Below, piece by piece: positions 5,799 to 7,415 of a stretch of DNA of 7,415 bases. Positions within the stretch are counted from its first letter, which is position 1. Every line of letters starts with the position of its first letter. The stretch covers positions 1 to 7,415 of the forward strand of contig JAGCJE010000196.1 of NCBI GenBank assembly GCA_017648225.1, read 5' to 3'. A program made the position numbers and the translations under genes. This stretch comes from Kiritimatiellia bacterium. GTDB lineage: Bacteria; Verrucomicrobiota; Kiritimatiellia; RFP12; UBA1067. The notes beneath the pieces are model-generated. The model ran no database searches. It was not told the origin of the DNA and was given only the letters and a program-made list of their open reading frames with translations.

Positions 5799-6725
5799 AT
5801 GACTATTGATGAATTGAATACAATAACGGATTCCGGTGAAATAGGGGATTTTATTCTCGTCTGCGAAGCGAAACAGGTTAAGGCTCTTTCGCGGATCGCC
5901 GACACTATCGCCGAGCGCGGAAATGTTAGACTTGTGCTTCTCGCAGGCCCCTCTTCGTCCGGAAAGACTACGACGGCCAAGCGTCTTATTACCCAACTTA
6001 AGGTCAACGGAATCGACTCGATGCTAGTGTCGACCGACGATTATTTTGTAGGCGACAGACGTAATCCTCGCGACGAGAACGGAGAACTTGATTACGAGCA
6101 TGTCGAATGCGTCGACATGAAGCGTCTCGCCGCCGATATGAACGCTCTGATGCGCGGCGAAGAAGTTTTTATGCGCAAGTTCAATTTCGAGCTTCACGAC
6201 GGGTATGATTCAACCGTTCCGACGAAACTGCCTGAAAACGCGGTCATAATCCTTGAGGGAATCCACGCGCTCAATCCGATTCTTACATCCGATATTGACG
6301 ACGCCTGCAAATTCAGAATCTATATAGAGCCTCTGACCCAGCTGGTTGTCTTCGCCGAGTCTCGTCTGCCTCCTGCGGACGCCCGTCTTATGCGGCGTCT
6401 CGTGCGCGATAATCAGTTCCGTAAGATGAGTCCGTTGGACACTTTTCACATCTGGCCCAAAGTTCTCGCAGGCGAAAGAAAATGGATATTCCCTTTTTCA
6501 CAGAACGCGGACGCCGTTTTCGATTCCGGCCTTGAGTATGAACTTACCGTTTTGAAACGCTATGTCGCCGGTCTCTTGGAAAAGGTTAAAATTAAAACGC
6601 CGGGTAATGCAAAGGCCGAGGTTCTTTCGATGCTGTTGACGACTGTTCACGACGCCGATCCAACGAAGGTGCCGGGAGATTCCATTCTTCGTGAAACGAT
6701 CGGCGGCAGCCTCCTTGAATATTAA
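5799..6725 (+). CDS. Uridine kinase/phosphoribulokinase-family nucleoside kinase, kinase-only form
   Basis: The 308-residue product has a P-loop, GPSSSGKTT (50-58) with K56, the STDDYF strand (78-83) that holds the acidic/substrate site, VIILEGIHALNP (149-160), a lid-like Arg region RLMRRLVRDNQFR (196-208), and a closing SILRETIGGS (295-304). These match the C-terminal half of the bacterial 'nucleoside kinase' proteins that resemble uridine kinase. The usual members, as I recall them, have about 550 residues with a TGS/threonyl-tRNA-synthetase-like N-terminal half. That half is absent here; only the linker (GDFILVCEAKQVKALSRIAD) remains before the kinase. The start at 5799 is set by AAAGGAG. 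The expected reaction is phosphoryl transfer from a nucleoside triphosphate to a nucleoside or similar hydroxyl; the substrate cannot be read from sequence. Confidence 0.88.
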   Translation: MTIDELNTITDSGEIGDFILVCEAKQVKALSRIADTIAERGNVRLVLLAGPSSSGKTTTAKRLITQLKVNGIDSMLVSTDDYFVGDRRNPRDENGELDYEHVECVDMKRLAADMNALMRGEEVFMRKFNFELHDGYDSTVPTKLPENAVIILEGIHALNPILTSDIDDACKFRIYIEPLTQLVVFAESRLPPADARLMRRLVRDNQFRKMSPLDTFHIWPKVLAGERKWIFPFSQNADAVFDSGLEYELTVLKRYVAGLLEKVKIKTPGNAKAEVLSMLLTTVHDADPTKVPGDSILRETIGGSLLEY

Positions 6726-6771
6726 GTGGAATAAGTTTTGGCGATTGGCTTCACGTTTACAGTTGATAGAT

Positions 6772-6777
6772 AAGGAG
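6772..6777 (+). promoter_or_regulatory. Shine-Dalgarno for the BPL_N-like gene
   Basis: AAGGAG lies 4 bases before ATG at 6782, in a 56-base gap. It supports this start, from which a well-formed signal peptide is read. I found no convincing promoter or terminator in the gap. Confidence 0.75.
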
Positions 6778-6781
6778 AAAA

Positions 6782-7415
6782 ATGAAAAGTTTTATAAAAT
6801 ATACAGTTACAGTTCTTGTTTTGCTCTCAGGAGCGGGCATTGTCTTGTCGGCGGAGCCAGTAAAACCGCTTCGCCTCGCCGTTTACGTTGACAACGGCGC
6901 GCGCGGCGAAGGCGCTTTTAGATGGATTCAGATCGCAACGATAGCCGAGAATGTCGAGTCTAAATTTATCGACGGCGAGGCTGTGCGCTCTGGTGTGCTC
7001 GACAACGTAGACCTTCTGATAATGCCCGGCGGAAGTTCGCAGCGCATTTCGCGTTCGCTCGGCGAGGCCGGTCACGAGAAGATAAAGTCGTTCATCCGCT
7101 CGGGCGGCGGCTATATTGGGACTTGTGCCGGATGCTGCCTTTTAATGCAGTCCGACGATAAGAAGCACAAGAATATGATGAATGTTATTCCGTATACGTT
7201 CGGAGTGTGCGGAGGGAAGTCGGATGTTGATGTCGAATTCAACGGCAAGGCGAGTGAGCTTGCAGGCATTCCTGAAGGCGACTGGCCGATACGTTACAGT
7301 CAGGGTCCCGTTCCCGTCGAAACCACGACGAAAGAAAAAGACTTGAATACTGTCGTGGTTGCACGTTACGGTAAAAGTATTAAGGCTATGGGCGAGGAGC
7401 CATGGGTGCAATTCC
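6782..7415 (+). CDS. Exported BPL_N / class I amidotransferase-like protein (3' end outside window)
   Basis: Reading from ATG at 6782 stays open to the window edge: 211 residues plus one base. A Sec signal peptide is evident: basic MKSFIKY, hydrophobic core TVTVLVLLSGAGIVL, and likely cleavage after LSA (24). The mature part shows a Rossmann-like start RLAVYVDNGAR (31-41), DLLIMPGGSSQRI (77-89), and the elbow GGGYIGTCAGCCLLM (108-122). In the class I glutamine amidotransferase-like superfamily the elbow Cys, here C115, is the nucleophile. SQGPVPVE (173-180) further along resembles the region between the elbow and the remaining catalytic residues. The layout is that of proteins named for the N-terminal domain of biotin-protein ligase (BPL_N). 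Substrate and reaction are unknown. Export makes standard glutaminase metabolism unlikely. C118, C119 and C143 are extra cysteines. Confidence 0.82.
   Translation, partial: MKSFIKYTVTVLVLLSGAGIVLSAEPVKPLRLAVYVDNGARGEGAFRWIQIATIAENVESKFIDGEAVRSGVLDNVDLLIMPGGSSQRISRSLGEAGHEKIKSFIRSGGGYIGTCAGCCLLMQSDDKKHKNMMNVIPYTFGVCGGKSDVDVEFNGKASELAGIPEGDWPIRYSQGPVPVETTTKEKDLNTVVVARYGKSIKAMGEEPWVQF

Noticed and set aside
6738..6772. Promoter in the gap before the BPL_N-like gene (TTGGCG or TTGGCT as -35)
   Set aside because: No acceptable -10 box occurs at 16-18 bases; the nearest candidates match poorly and run into the ribosome site.

Overview
The window is densely packed, with every gene I can support on the + strand. 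It holds eight complete genes and one truncated gene at each edge. No tRNA, rRNA, CRISPR array, insertion sequence or clear intrinsic terminator is visible. The organism looks like a diderm bacterium: it has a TolB-type periplasmic propeller and two genes with Sec signal peptides, and it uses the indirect (amidotransferase) route to Gln-tRNA and/or Asn-tRNA. The gene content, including a protein built of repeated G-[LF]-Q-[VL]-G units (LA_2272-like), a secreted BPL_N-like protein and a free-standing uridine-kinase-like protein, recalls uncultured gut members of the PVC group (Verrucomicrobiota, Lentisphaerota, Kiritimatiellota). That placement is a low-confidence inference.

Region 1 (1-3023) reads as one tightly spaced block: the 3' end of a tolB-like gene, then gatC, gatA and a cytosolic cyclophilin (ppiB-like). 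gatC follows tolB by 16 bases from a GTG start. The gatA Shine-Dalgarno overlaps the gatC stop. gatA and the cyclophilin gene overlap by an ATGA. gatB, the third subunit gene of the amidotransferase, is not here.

Region 2 (3024-3087) is a short AT-rich gap with a near-consensus sigma70-type promoter (TTGCCA, 17 bases, TATAAT). It probably starts a new transcription unit.

Region 3 (3088-6725) is a run of five tightly joined genes: an exported repeat protein, a DUF1015 protein with a DGHHR motif, a small DUF2062 membrane protein, a short GGQ-containing release-factor-like protein that resembles mitochondrial MTRFR/C12orf65, and a kinase of the uridine kinase/phosphoribulokinase family that lacks the usual N-terminal half. 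Overlaps or gaps of -1 to +14 bases suggest co-transcription from the promoter in region 2. The gene products do not form an obvious single pathway.

Region 4 (6726-7415) has a 56-base gap with a strong Shine-Dalgarno, then the start of a secreted protein with a class I glutamine-amidotransferase-like fold (BPL_N-like). It runs off the right edge.

I do not see a clear new defence or mobile system. The most unusual items are the 14/16-residue repeat protein with its own strong promoter, the MTRFR-like ribosome-rescue candidate, the half-length kinase and the exported amidotransferase-like protein.
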